Assembly (NCBI GenBank): GCA_030267965.1
Contig: BRYA01000049.1
Coordinates: 1-64,000 of the forward strand
Direction of reading: 5' to 3'
DNA length: 64,000 bases
DNA from: Triparma columacea
Lineage: Eukaryota > Sar > Bolidophyceae > Parmales > Triparmaceae
Positions within the stretch are counted from its first letter, which is position 1; each line of letters begins with the position of its first letter. Below are positions 41,201 to 52,342 of the stretch, piece after piece. The notes under the pieces were generated by a model. It was not told where the DNA came from. It searched no databases and saw nothing but the letters and a program-made list of their open reading frames with translations. The translations under genes were made by a program, and so were the position numbers.

Positions 41201-44200
41201 AAGTTCAGGAGGTCGGAACAAATGCCGTACCCACAGCTCCTGATCCCGCTCTCTCTGTCGCAAAGGAGCTTATACACCCAAGCAAGGGAATCGGTGTTGT
41301 TGCACCATTGCATCTTCTCCTTTTGCTGCTTTTTCGACGAAATAAGAGACATGGCGGAGGAGGTTGTTGTCGTGAGGGTGCAGGATGCAGCTATCGTCTT
41401 GAGAAGAGGCGCCGAGGCCCTGACCACAGCCTTGTTGAGGAAGGAATCGGGCATCCTCGTCGACGAGGTGATTGAGATGAGCTTAGGGAGGAGGATTTCG
41501 AACATGGTATCGTCGCCGCTTGTTGATACGGCTGCGAAGGACTGGCAGACAACATCATCCTCGATAAGCAAATGCAGAATGTTTACAGCGTTAGACTGTG
41601 ATCTGGCTGTTTGACAAAAGTACTCGGGGGAAAAGTTGTCGACGAGGTTGGCGGATAAATAGTTCGAGGCGAGAGTCGTTGGGAGCTTCGTGCGCAAGGC
41701 GAGGTGCTGCAGGTGACTAAGGCCGTTGACGCCGATATCGGAACTCGCCTGCGGAGAGGAGAGGAACGTGTAGAGGAAGCACTGGAGAGCATGGCGGGCA
41801 GACCAAAGGGCCCTCAAGGCGCGGTTCGCCTTTTTCTCAAGTTTTCTGGCTTCACGAAGAGTTAAGTCCGAGCCATACCTATTCTTGGGCTTGTTGAAGC
41901 CGTTCACATCTATCCCGTCAGCTGCCAACGACGGCGTAATGTTGCTAATGTCGAGAACGGCGACAGCAGTCTTGCTCATACCCTGCAAAATGGCTGCAAA
42001 AGAATCAACCGGAAGGTGGACACAGATAGCGTTGAGAAACGAAAGAGCGGAGCTGAGCAGCTCGTGGTCACGGGCCGATGACGGCGGGACAGAAAGAATT
42101 CTCTGCATGGAACGAACGACATTTCCGTTGGTAGCAAATTCGATGGCGACGGATTGGTCGAGGAGACACTTAATGTGGGCAGCCTCGATGTTCTTGTTCA
42201 TATCCTTTCCGGATTTGGAATCGGAGATGGCAGAGGACAGCGCGTTGGCAATGGAAGTAGGGTGGTGGGGAGGGTATTCTCCAGCGGATTCCAGGGCGGA
42301 AGAGAAGAAGGAAGCCACAGAAGAGACTAGAGCGTCGTCAGTGGATTTGGGGATGGTGTAACCGTTCGTCGTTGGCTCGTAAACATTCGGGGGGAGAACA
42401 AAGGCAGCTGCAGTAGAAGGATGAATAGGAGTGATGGAAGGGTGGGAGAGGGAAACGTGAGCAGCAACTTCGTCGAGGGCCGTGAGGGAGGGGTCGAACA
42501 CGACACGGTGGAAGGTAGTGAGAATTGGGGCCAGGGTGTGGTAGTCTGAGATGTAGGGCAGAGAAGTAAGAAGAGAGGAGAGAGAAGCCTCGGAGAGTGA
42601 CAGACTGGCTCGGGCCTCGGAGGAGGCTAGCGCGAGCGCCCTGAGAAGGTTAGCGTGCTCTGGGTGTGGAGTCGAAGGATCAGACGTAAGGATCGAGAGC
42701 GCGGTGGAAAGTACTGAAGTAGTCTTGTTGAGGGTTTTGAGCGTCATCGAAGTCGAGGAGGGCGTCGTGAGGAGAGTGGAAGCGAGCTCCGTCGCTGCAC
42801 TCTTTCCGACCTCTGGATCGGCCAACAAACTTACGAGGTTGAGGATATCAGTGCGCCCGAGACCCTCTCCGTCACGAGCTCCTTCCCAACCACTAGCATT
42901 GTCTTCCCACTCCCTGATAAGCTTGTTTGACAAACTTTGGAACAAATCGCCAGTCATGCCGAGCTGGTTGGCAGAGGAGGAGCGAACTGAGGGAGAGATG
43001 TGAAATAGGCCGCGAATATCAGCGACAGTGCGCTGGTGATCGCTAAGGGTGTTGTCGAGGTATGCAATCCCTGCCTGGATCTCCTGGGTAGCATACTTGA
43101 GAGCCACGACTTGGGTGGAGAGATAGAGGGAGGAGAGGGAGAACGCGAGCTCAGGAGAGGACCTTATGGCGGAGAAAATCGAAGAAACGATGCCTGAGGT
43201 GGAATCGTCGTCGATGAGAGGGCCGCACGTGAGAACTGCCTTAAGGAGTGGCGAAGGTGTCGGGGTAGAAGGCAGAAGCCCGGTCAACAGACAGCAACGC
43301 GAGACCGACGTGAGAGGGAGGGGGGGGAGGAGGTTGGGAGTGGGAGGTAGAAGGAGGAGTTTCTCAGTGTCGATCGGGATGGGGGTGTCGGTTGTGGTGG
43401 ATGAAATTGAGAAGGAGGTGGTGAGGAATTTGATGGTGCTGAGAGCCGAAGGGAGAGATGACCTGATCGCATTGAGTAGCGGAAGGGCGCAGGATTCGAA
43501 CTCAGAAGGCGAGAGAGATTTTGGGTCGTTGTGCACGGCGTGGCAGGCTGAAGCCCACAGGAAAGCTGCCGCCGGCACGTAATCTGGCACGTCCACCTTA
43601 AGGTGGAGGAGCGGGGTGGCCAGAGCGAGCATAGACGCAGTGTTGGGGAGGGTGGAGGGGGGAGAGGTAGAGTTGAGCGCGGTGAGGAGGGGGAGAGAAG
43701 AAGATACAAGCGACTTTGCATGTAGGGAGGTTGAGACGGAGGAGGGCGAGAGAGCCGTCGCAATGGCAGAGATGCCGTCGTTTGGTTGGAAGACGGGAGT
43801 CGGGGTGGTAACCGAGGTTATGATCTGCGAGGGGCGAAGTGATTTGAGGAGCGCGGGGTCAGAGAACGTTGTGGTACGAAGGTACTTAGCGAGGTGGCCC
43901 GTTCTCACCTCATCGCACAGCTCCGAGGGCAGCACCATAAGATTGCTCGACGTTGATGTATAGGTCGCAAGGAGAGAAGTGTCCGTGTAATCGTCGCGCC
44001 TGCAGAGAGAAGGGTTGAGGTAGGAGACAAAGTGGAGGGTAAAGGAGGGAGCGGTGGAGGAGAGGACGGCAGTCGCGAGGGCGGACGTCACTCGGGAGGC
44101 GTCGGTGGGGGTGAAGGAGGCAGAGCCTTGGGCCAGCTTGCTCGCAGTCTTGAGGTAGATGGAGGTGGCCTTGGGGGATGTCGGAAGGAGCGGAAGAAGG

Positions 44201-45315
44201 GCGATGTTCAGGAGGTAGTAGAATCCGAGAAGAGAGAGTTTGCCCTTGCCGTTCGTGGGGGAGTAGGATTGGAACTGCGTGAAGGTCATTGATGGGTCCG
44301 TGGGGGTAGACTTGGGGTACCTGAAATTCCTCACGCTGGGCGAGAGCAAAGCGAGCGTGTGTGGGGGGGAGGGGGAGGGGGGGGGGAAGGGGGTTAAAAT
44401 TGGGGGGGGGGGATTGCCTCCTTTCCATCCATCTCACCTGTTTTCACTGTCTTCCTCGTCCTTCTTCTGCCCGCCGACTAGGTTTGGGTCGCTGTGCACT
44501 CCGTCGAACTCAGCCACGACGGAATTGTATAGGACCTCGAGGGCGTCGACCGCCAGGCGCTGGATGACATCCTCCTGGAGGCCGAGGCACTCGCAAATGC
44601 GCAGGACGATAGAGCCGCGCTGGAGAAATACGGGTGGAGGGAAGTTTAGGACGTGCTCGTTGGTGAGAGTAGTGAGCTCCCACGCGAGCTTCCCCATGTC
44701 GTGGCGCAGGCCAACGCCGACCTCGATCGCGGTCAAACTCGCAGAGTCGGAGGGAGTCAAGGGAACGTCAGGAAAAGCCCAGGAAGTGTACAGGTACGTC
44801 GTTAGGGAGGAGGAGAGGGAAGATACCGAATAGGGTGTCGGGGTAGGCGTGGGATTCGAGGCCGTGGGCTTAGCCTGGACGTGCATGTAGGGGAGGGGCT
44901 TGGCAGCGGCAGGAGGGGGGACAGAGGGAGTGGAGGGAGTAGAGGAAGGGAGCGAAGACATGATCTTCTCGATCCTCGCCTGCTCGTTCCAGTTCGACCA
45001 TATGCTCTTCGACTTCTCAACCTCAGCGACCGTGTCAATTAAACACCTCTTGTCCGAAGCCTTGTCTCCCGCTATTTTTTCAATAATGGAGAGCACTATC
45101 CCCCTTTCGTTTTCGTCCTTTTCCAACAGAGCCTTCACAAGGGCTGAGCCAATCGTCCTAGAGTCGCTAGTAACGACAGAACTTAGCTCTGAGGGTGTCA
45201 ACACAGAGGTCTCAAGTTTGAGTGAAAGCGATCTCAGTGCTGTGGAGGAGGAAGACAGGTTCGTGGCAGCGGTCGTGAGGCGCGCCGAAAGTGGGGCTGA
45301 TGAAGGCGTAGTCAT
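38236..45315 (-). CDS. Giant alpha-solenoid protein, rotatin (RTTN/Ana3)-like
   Basis: Exons 45315-44438, 44335-40142, 40025-39210 and 39112-38236 (6765 nt, 2254 aa), all phase 2. The length matches rotatin (about 2200 aa). The sequence is helical HEAT/ARM-like throughout, with long Ser/Thr-rich loops in the 4.2-kb second exon. The C-terminal 120 residues are the best evidence: L-M-L-M-R-N-I-C-L-D-K-T-K-S, W-L-N-F-I-L-D-N-C-V-E-E and G-Y-A-L-Q-S-L-W-I-L-M-Y-K-S-E-K-A-V match the order of the rotatin C-terminus (N-x-A/C-x-x-x-x-N-K, C-L-E, A-L-W-A-L-I, Q-K-A). The N-terminal L-V-K-A-L-L-E-K-D-E-N-E-R is also compatible. Rotatin acts in centriole and basal-body assembly. Other ARM-repeat giants remain possible. 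Confidence 0.6.
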
Positions 45316-45651
45316 ACCTTTAAATTTGGGTTCACGCGACAATCAAGGATATTTCAGCGATTGCCTCCGAGGTTTGCTTTGAAGGGGGAATGCCAAAATA
45401 TCTTAAATTCGATCGATTAGGATGGTATCCCTTCGTAAAGGAGAGTAGAACCGTGATAGAGAACTAGTAGGCACAGTAGTGTCGTAATCTTCCGCAAAAT
45501 TGATTTGAATTTGACCAACTCTGAAAAGTGCGCCAAGGCTCTTCATCGGACATCGGGCCCTTTTCTTTCCCTTGCTTTCTGAATCTTGGGTTTGCCTTAT
45601 TAAAAAACACAAGAAAAAAAGGCGAAAGCTCAACATACGTCGAATAACGTA
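45316..45651. other. Divergent intergenic region (rotatin-like / RBR ligase)
   Basis: 336 bp between outward-facing starts, AT-richer than the coding sequence. Promoters of both genes are expected here. No other feature is seen. Confidence 0.4.
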
Positions 45652-46736
45652 ATGGAGACACTTTTGAAAAGTCTCATTGGAGACCCCGCGTTTACCTGTC
45701 CTGTGTGTTTCGAGGATTTTTGGACAAATTCTAAAATCATTCAGCGAGGGTGAGTTCTATTTACCAAAAGTATAATCATCTAGTATTATGATGCGATTGT
45801 TTCAATCCTGTCTGAGTATATTTCGTTCTATTTACCCCTTTCCCTCATATTCTGTCCCTCCCTCTATTATCTCTATTATTATTTAACCCACCCGTCGTAT
45901 TATTGTACATTCCCAGCTGTTGTAAACAGGGAGTGTGCAATGAGTGTTTCCACACCCATCTGTTCACACAAATAAACGACCTCTCGCGGAACACAGTGAC
46001 TTGCCCTCTTTGCAATTCTGAGAATGTGACAGATTTGGACGTGAGGTCTTGCGTTGGCAAAGCGGCTGGGTTTTGGGGGGGCGTGGAGAAGGATAGGGAG
46101 CTGGCGAGGTGGGAGGAGTGGAGTATAAGGAGCGGACTCGCAAAATCAATTGGAGTGGGGGTGGAGGCTGTCGTATCTTGCCCGACCGTGGACTGCACCG
46201 GACTTTTTGTTGCAGATGCGAGGAAGAAGAAGAGTAAGATGGATCGAGAATGCAAGTCGTTCTACTCAATTTTCAGGTTGACATATAAACCTCCGATGGA
46301 GAGGGGGAATGACAGGCGGAGGGTTTGGTGCGACCTTTGCAAGGCAGGGTTCTGCATAGTGTGTCGAAGAAAGTGGACGCAACCAAGGAAGAGATTCAGG
46401 CAGAGGACGGAGCAGCAGCGCCACGGGGTGTTCTACGGGCCCGCCGTCACCCCCCCTACGGATACTCATTCTGGCAAGTCGTGCGTCTCGTTTAAGGGGG
46501 GGAGCATAAAGATCTCAGATAACTCGTTCGTCGCTGAGAATGTCAAAAACTGTCCATTCTGCTCACTGGCCGTAGAACGGACGTACGGTTGCAATCACAT
46601 ATCCTGTCGTTGTGGGAGGCACTGGTGTTTTGTGTGTGAGGAGTCTTGGAATTCGGGACACTATCAGTGTCGTGATGAGACGGGTACAACGTTTTCGCGC
46701 GGGGGGGGAGGTGATGGGGAATGCTTGGTCTCGTGA
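45652..46736 (+). CDS. RBR-type (RING-IBR-RING) E3 ubiquitin ligase
   Basis: Exons 45652-45749 and 45917-46736 (918 nt, 305 aa); junction phase 2 within Gly. RING1 begins C-P-V-C-F-E-D-F in exon 1 and continues C-C-K-Q-G-V-C-N-E-C-F-x-x-H, with C-P-L-C later. The IBR follows (S-C-P-T-V-D-C; W-C-D-L-C; F-C-I-V-C). RING2 reads C-P-F-C, then T-Y-G-C-N-H-I-S-C-R-C-G-R-H-W-C-F-V-C. The Cys of G-C-N-H is the expected thioester-forming catalytic residue and is present. The IBR is interrupted by a basic insert. It is short for the family and has no extra targeting domain. It is convergent with DAHP synthase, 82 bp apart. Confidence 0.85.
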
Positions 46737-46818
46737 TGGGTCTGAGACTGGTGGAAATCGTGTGTTGTTGTTTGTTGAATAAATCTCTTTCTCTTACATC
46801 TTTCCCTTGCCATAAACC

Positions 46819-48635
46819 TTACTCGATGGGAGGAAGTCCATTTCTCTGCCTCATCCTCTCCGCCACGAGGAATGCCAGCTGTAACGCCTGAACCCCGTTC
46901 AGCCTTGGGTCACAACTGGTGTGGTACCTCTTGTTGAGATCGTTTTCGTCCAGCGCCTGGAGCCCCCCCACGCACTCCGTGACGTCTTCGCCCGTCATCT
47001 CGAGGTGCATTCCCCCAGGGTGGCTCCCCATCTCGTCGTGGACGTCGAAGAAGGCTCTTAGCTCCTCCCTGATCGCGTCAAAGGAGCGCGTCTTGAAGCC
47101 GTTCTCAGTCTTGAACGTGTTGCCGTGTACGGGGTCACTGATCCAGAGCACCGACTTTCCCTCGCGTTGGACGGCGCGGATCAGGCCCGGGAGGTTCTTA
47201 CGGAGCTTCTCCGCCCCCATCCTGACGATGATGGTGAGGCGGCCTGGGATGTTGTTAGGGTTCATCTGGTCGCAGATCTCCAGAAGCTGGTCCGGGGTGC
47301 ACTTGTCTGACACCTTTACCCCAAGTGGGTTGCCGACGCCACGCACGAACTCAAAGTGGGCTCCGTCCTGCTGCCTGGTCCTCTCCCCTACCCAAAGCAT
47401 GTGAGCGGAGCAGTCGTACCACCTTCCGGTGGTGGAGTCCTGCCTGGTGAGGGCCTGCTCGTAGGGGAGGAGGAGACACTCGTGGGCAGTGTAGAACTCC
47501 GTGGTAGTGAAGGCAGGGAGGGTAGTGTCGACCCCGATGGCCTTCATGAAGCGGAGGGACTCGTCGACCTTGGTGGTTAGTTGCCTGAACCTGCTGGCCT
47601 CCTCAGTTTTGTCGACGAAGTCGAGGTTCCAGGCGTGGAGCCTGCTAATGTCGGCGTAGCCGCCGGTACTGAAGGCCCTAAGGATGTTAAGGGTCTGAGT
47701 GGACTGGTGGTAGGCCTTGATCATGTTCTTTGGGTCATTCTTTCTCGCGTCGGCGTTAAACTCTTCCGAATTGATTATGTCCCCCCTGTAACTCGGTAAG
47801 GTCTCCCCGTCCTTAGTTTCTGTGCTATCGGAGCGGGGCTTTGCGAATTGGCCGGCCATGCGACCGACCTTGATAATTGGCATGGCAGAACCGAAGGTCA
47901 TGATCAGAGACATTTGGAGGATTACGCGGAAGGTATCGCGGACGTGATCGACGTTGAACTGTGGGGAAAGGGGGGGGGGGGGGGGGGGTGAGAAGCCCTC
48001 GCATAACCCTCCCATAAACCATGTCTCACAAATTGGCATGTCACCACCACAACCAACAACATGTCACACGCACCTCGCCAAAAGACTCTGCGCAGTCCCC
48101 TCCCATGAGCAAGAACCCGTGGCCCTGGCTAGCCTTTGCCAGGTTCTCCTGGAGCGATCGGACCTCGCCAGCAAAGACCAGGGGGGAGTACCCTTCCAAC
48201 TCATCTGTTGCCGCCTTGAGCTCATCCTGATCCTCGTAGACTGGCATCTGGTTAGGGTTGTAGTTCTTCCAGGTATCAGGTGACCACTGAGGGAAGTTAG
48301 GAGAGTGTCGGGAGGGGTGAGGGGTGCACACATTCTAGGATCGCAGTTGCAAGGATCGGGTTAAAGTGTGGGTTATTCTTACCTTTGGTCTACCTGAGAC
48401 TGATATGACTGGCTTTTCGATACTAGCTGACAAACTAGAAGGGGATTGTGGAAAGTTGGAGATGAGAAAGTTCATCAAGGAAGGAAAATGAGGTCATAAC
48501 AAACGCTGCACCAGCGGACTTCCAAACATAACCTCACCTGACTGAAATTAGAGACTTTTGGTGCAATGGCGGGGACACATATGCGTCACAGAGGGGTAGT
48601 AGGGCAAGTAGCCCGACGGCGGATGATAGCTTCAT
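46819..48635 (-). CDS. Plastid type II DAHP synthase (shikimate pathway entry)
   Basis: Exons 48635-48538, 48434-48383, 48286-48074 and 47958-46819 (1503 nt, 500 aa), all in frame. It condenses phosphoenolpyruvate and erythrose 4-phosphate, the first step of aromatic amino acid synthesis. Class II marks: [39 protein letters not shown] and S-H-P-G-G-M-H-L-E. Exon 1 is a signal peptide ([15 protein letters not shown]) followed by D-A-Y-V-S-P and a Ser-rich transit-like segment, as in bipartite heterokont plastid presequences. The intron before exon 4 has a run of about 18 C on the minus strand. Confidence 0.9.
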
Positions 48636-48672
48636 TTTCCAAGAAGGAATCAATTTGCTAATTTGGGCATAT
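48636..48672. promoter_or_regulatory. 37-bp gap between divergent plastid-protein genes
   Basis: Only 37 bp lie between the ATG of DAHP synthase (minus) and the ATG of the PAP2 phosphatase (plus). The transcripts must either be nearly leaderless or overlap at their 5' ends, and the promoters must extend into the neighbouring genes. Confidence 0.5.
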
Positions 48673-49518
48673 ATGATAAAAGCCGTCGTCCTGAACATTT
48701 TTATAACGCTAATACACCACCACATTGCCGTTGTTGACGCGTTTTCACCCCAATTTTTGTCCGTGGTTGAACCAAGGCCTTACCCACCACCTACCTGCCG
48801 AAGGGCAAAGACATTTCCCCCATTCTGGTCCCCTAAAACTATCGACTACGCGAATTTTTCCCCTGCGGAAGCTCTTGAATATAGAAAGCCAAGTATGTCA
48901 CTGTCGTCTCTAAAATCATCTTCATCTGATGACCTAACTATCCCTCCCATTCCCCTCTTTGTCTCAATCGTTGGTTCATCTACCCGTTTCGTAGTGTCCG
49001 CATCCGTCCTATTGTACTACTCTTACGTGCTTTCCCCCACGGCGACGCTTCTGGTGTCAACCGCCGTGGTAAACGCCTTCCTTGGCAAGACAGTCAAACG
49101 CATTCTCTCAACCCCGCGTCCCCCAAATTCTCCCATAAAAGACCCCAAAGATTCCGGTATGCCTTCCTCTCACGGAGTTTCCCTCGGGTATCTTTCTGTG
49201 TCCGCAATCAATTTGCATCCCTTCGGTGCCATGCCCTCCCTCCTCCTCCTCGGTTACTGTGGGGTTGGGCTTTGGTACCGTGTGCTGAGGGGGTTGCACA
49301 CATGGCCGCAGGTTGTTGTTGGGTATTTGTTTGGGGCGACAAACGCTGCGATTTTTTGGAACTCGCCAGCTTACCCTTACCTTGAAGGGTATATTCGGGG
49401 CGCCATGGGCGACAAGGTTGATGTGAAGACTGCAGGAGTGATACTGGTTGTGGGGGCGGTCGTGGTTGGATGGAGGGAGATATCAAAGGCTAAGCGGTTT
49501 GTCGTTAAGAAGGAGTAA
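48673..49518 (+). CDS. Plastid-targeted PAP2-type phosphatase
   Basis: 281 aa, single exon; the ATG at 48673 is the first in frame. All three PAP2 signatures are present: K-R-I-L-S-T-P-R-P, P-S-S-H-G and Y-R-V-L-R-G-L-H-T-W-P-Q-V-V-V-G. The usual Asp of the last motif is Gln. Five or six membrane helices follow one another, consistent with a lipid phosphate or dolichyl/undecaprenyl-diphosphate phosphatase. The N-terminus is hydrophobic (V-V-L-N-I-F-I-T-L-I) and ends in V-D-A-F-S-P, close to the A-F cleavage motif of heterokont plastid import. Substrate is not determined. Confidence 0.8.
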   Translation: MIKAVVLNIFITLIHHHIAVVDAFSPQFLSVVEPRPYPPPTCRRAKTFPPFWSPKTIDYANFSPAEALEYRKPSMSLSSLKSSSSDDLTIPPIPLFVSIVGSSTRFVVSASVLLYYSYVLSPTATLLVSTAVVNAFLGKTVKRILSTPRPPNSPIKDPKDSGMPSSHGVSLGYLSVSAINLHPFGAMPSLLLLGYCGVGLWYRVLRGLHTWPQVVVGYLFGATNAAIFWNSPAYPYLEGYIRGAMGDKVDVKTAGVILVVGAVVVGWREISKAKRFVVKKE

Positions 49519-49585
49519 GCAAGCGAAGATACTTTGAATCACATAGAATACTTTGAAATATATCTCTCCCGCTTAACTCCCCTCA

Positions 49586-50483
49586 TCAGAACAGTCCGAA
49601 GAACTTCTTCTTCTTCTTTTTCCCGCCGGTGAGGTTCTCGGTATCCTTCCCCTCATTCTCTCTGGATATAAATGTGTCGTTTTTCAGACTTGGGCGCCTT
49701 GAAGTCCTCCGTTCGCCCCCTTTCTTTTCTTCCTTTTCTTCCTTCTTCTCAACCACCTCGACGGGCCTGGGGGGGGGCGGAGGTACATGGCCGAGGGCAA
49801 TCAATATCCCTTCCTTCTGAACCCCTTCCCCCCACTCAATCCTCTCTTTCGCGAGGTCCAAAGGTGTGCTCCCCGTCTTGGTCTCCATCAGAAGGCAGTC
49901 CTCATCCTTGTCGATCAGCAATTTAATGACGGAAAGGGAGTTAGAGAACATTGCAGCGTAGTGAAGAGCGGTGCGGTTGTAATTGTCCAACATCTCTAAC
50001 ACAGAACGAGTGTCGTATTGAGACCTATTTATTATGCCAAGGATGAGAGACTCGGGACCCTTTTTGACTGGGGTGCGGAAACGGGGGGAAGGGGGGTGAT
50101 TTAGATCCATATTCAAGTCAGATGCCATGACACAAGCTCCCCGTCCCCCGTAGGCGCGTGCCACAACACCCTTCTCCCTTCAGTTACTTCACGTTGCAAA
50201 GATATGCAGCAAAAATCTGCCCCCAGGCTAGTCTGTGTTGTCAAACTCCTGTTTCGACCCTCTAGATCTATATCGGACGCCCCGGGGAGCCATCAAACCC
50301 ACGTAATCGGTACTCACTGATTGTCTTCATGAGGGCAGACCTTCCATCATCTTCAGCATCCTCATAAAATACCTCATTGGTGCTTGCCTCGTTGAGATAA
50401 GCCAGGGCGCCGCTCCAATTCTCAGCATCGATCAACAGGCAGAGTTCTGCGGGTTCGGGAGCTTGCTGACACACATTTCCCAT
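49586..50483 (-). CDS. Small ankyrin-repeat protein with N-myristoylation signal
   Basis: Exon 1 is 50483-50318 (M-G-N-V-C-Q-Q start, a good myristoylation/palmitoylation signal), ending in the donor A|GTGAGT in phase 1. The second exon ends at 49586 and contains M-A-S-D-L-N-M-D-L-N. Its acceptor is uncertain: GGGGAG|CT near 50136 would keep the frame but lacks a pyrimidine tract. Ankyrin units are visible: D-G-R-S-A-L-M-K-T-I, N-R-T-A-L-H-Y-A-A-M-F, then L-L-I-D-K-D and G-S-T-P-L-D-L-A-K. The tail has a Pro run, charged stretches and a C-terminal Lys run with F-F-G-L-F. No specific function is assigned. Confidence 0.6.
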
Positions 50484-50661
50484 TCTGTCCAAATCTGTCA
50501 CAACCAGAAGGCTTGATAACAAAATTCAGGAATAACCTTACAAAGTACCTGCCGCGGTCGCAAAATAAGATCCTCGTGACATTACTGTTTTCACTAAGTC
50601 ACGTTTAGCTTATATTTCTCAATAGTCGACTAAAATAGCTTCAATTCAGACGAACTGGGAC

Positions 50662-52002
50662 ATGCAATGCAACCAACAGCTGATAAATGACGGCAAGGAG
50701 AAAACAAAATATCCTGCGCCAATGATATCGGGTTATATTGACCTTTTTGACTTGTACGTTTTGGAAGTATCGCCTGAGGATAACGCTTTCATTGTAAAAA
50801 CTCCAACCTTTGCAGAGAACATAAGGGCGAGGGCATTGGAGGAGAGATTGATTCGATGGGAGGGGGTTGATGGTAAAGTCAGGATAATAGACGATAGTAG
50901 TAGTGTTAGTGGAAACGCCAAAAATGACCCCACTGATGCCGACACCGAAGCCTCAGCCTCTTCAGCCACACCCCAGCTCAAGAAGAGGAAGAAGAAACGA
51001 AAACGAAGAAAGATCCCTCAGCCGTCGTATCTCCCTGATGGTTCTAACGGTGACTCTGTGCCTTCACCCCTCCCTCCCTCGCTCAACAAGTACTGGCACC
51101 AGCGGTCCCGCTTGCTGTCTAAGGGCTCAATAACACCTTCTCCCCTCTTTAATATTACAATATCGTCGAATCCCCAAGACGTGACATTCACTCTCTCGGA
51201 TTCCATCATAGCGGAGCGATGGTACTCTGTATCACCTGAAATCATAAGTCGAGCAATGTCCGGCTACCTGGTTCACATCTCTCCCCCAGCACCCTCCTCC
51301 ACTTCCCCTCTTGCTCTTTATGTGGATCCCTTCGCCGGAGTCGGTCAGGATACGGTGTCTCTCTCTAAGTCACTGGCCACCCGATCTTACTCCCACCTCA
51401 TTTTTTCTTGCGATCTCGACCTAAACTGCCTTTTGACAACTTCCTACAATCTCTCACTCCAGAAAGTCCCCGTGGACTCTGTGGTTCTCGTGTGGTGCAA
51501 TTCTGTCGCCCTCGCCCGGTCGCTGCCAACGAACTTCAACTACTCTATATCGTCCTCCGAGGCCCGCACAAAGGAGGGCTATCTATTGGTAAGGTTTGGG
51601 CCCCAACCTGAAACCAGCAGCGCGGACAACTTCAAAAGCCTGTGGTCTGCGCTCCCATTGCTGGAGCTAACCTCGGGAAATTCCACAGAGGTCAGGGGCG
51701 TATTCCTTTCCCCGCCCTGGAACAATACTGGCTTTTACGACAGGGGGGGAGGGGGACGTTTCACGCTCCAAGACGACGTTGTCATCGGGGATGGCGAGGG
51801 AGGCAATGTCACGGGTATGAACATTGTGGACGAGTGGAGGGCGAAGGTTGTGAGGGGGGGGGCAGTGTGCACCTTCGTGCCCAATACGTGGGATCCCTCC
51901 GAGCTCCAACGTGGTGCTTCCTCCGATGGCGGGAGGACGGAGGTGTACCGGCATCTGTTGAATGGCAAGCACAAGACAGGATGTGTTTACTTTGTGAAAT
52001 GA
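50662..52002 (+). CDS. TGS1: Trimethylguanosine synthase (TGS1-like RNA cap methyltransferase)
   Basis: 446 aa, single exon. It hypermethylates m7G caps of snRNAs and snoRNAs. The TGS1 order is present: K-Y-W-H-Q-R-S-R-L-L, W-Y-S-V-S-P-E-I-I-S, SAM motif V-D-P-F-A-G-V-G-Q (about aa 221), the acidic strand C-D-L-D, N-L-S-L near the Asn helix, and the catalytic S-P-P-W (about aa 350) followed by N-N-T-G-F-Y. The glycine-rich motif has G-V-G-Q where most TGS1 have G-G-N. The N-terminal 120 residues are a short extension with a Lys/Arg cluster (K-K-R-K-K-K-R-K-R-R-K) that should act as a nuclear localisation signal. Two Gly-rich spacers around 51745 and 51856 are insertions. Confidence 0.85.
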   Translation: MQCNQQLINDGKEKTKYPAPMISGYIDLFDLYVLEVSPEDNAFIVKTPTFAENIRARALEERLIRWEGVDGKVRIIDDSSSVSGNAKNDPTDADTEASASSATPQLKKRKKKRKRRKIPQPSYLPDGSNGDSVPSPLPPSLNKYWHQRSRLLSKGSITPSPLFNITISSNPQDVTFTLSDSIIAERWYSVSPEIISRAMSGYLVHISPPAPSSTSPLALYVDPFAGVGQDTVSLSKSLATRSYSHLIFSCDLDLNCLLTTSYNLSLQKVPVDSVVLVWCNSVALARSLPTNFNYSISSSEARTKEGYLLVRFGPQPETSSADNFKSLWSALPLLELTSGNSTEVRGVFLSPPWNNTGFYDRGGGGRFTLQDDVVIGDGEGGNVTGMNIVDEWRAKVVRGGAVCTFVPNTWDPSELQRGASSDGGRTEVYRHLLNGKHKTGCVYFVK

Positions 52003-52162
52003 CGCACGGGTGCCAGTTTAACAATTTGTAAAGTAATTTGTCCTTTGTTGACCCCTCCAAAGTCAAAGCCATTATTACTACTACTATCCCACCATAATTC
52101 ATCTACTCCCCCCACTAACGTTTTCGTTTTCCACATTTTCGAAAGAGCCTATCATTACCGTT

Positions 52163-52301
52163 TTACTCTGCGGATGAGTCCTTCCCATTCTGGCTGTTTC
52201 CACTCATGTTTTGCTGTTGGAGCATTTGGAGAAAAGCTGTTTGTTGCTGAGTTTGCTGCATCTGCAACATCATCTGCTGCATGTTCTGCATCATCTGCTG
52301 C

Positions 52302-52342
<41 letters not shown>

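Noticed and set aside
43897..43916. A possible intron donor (GATGAG|GTGAGAACG) inside the 4.2-kb exon of the rotatin-like gene
   Set aside because: The frame stays open across it and no in-frame acceptor is needed; it is kept as exon, though minor alternative splicing cannot be excluded.
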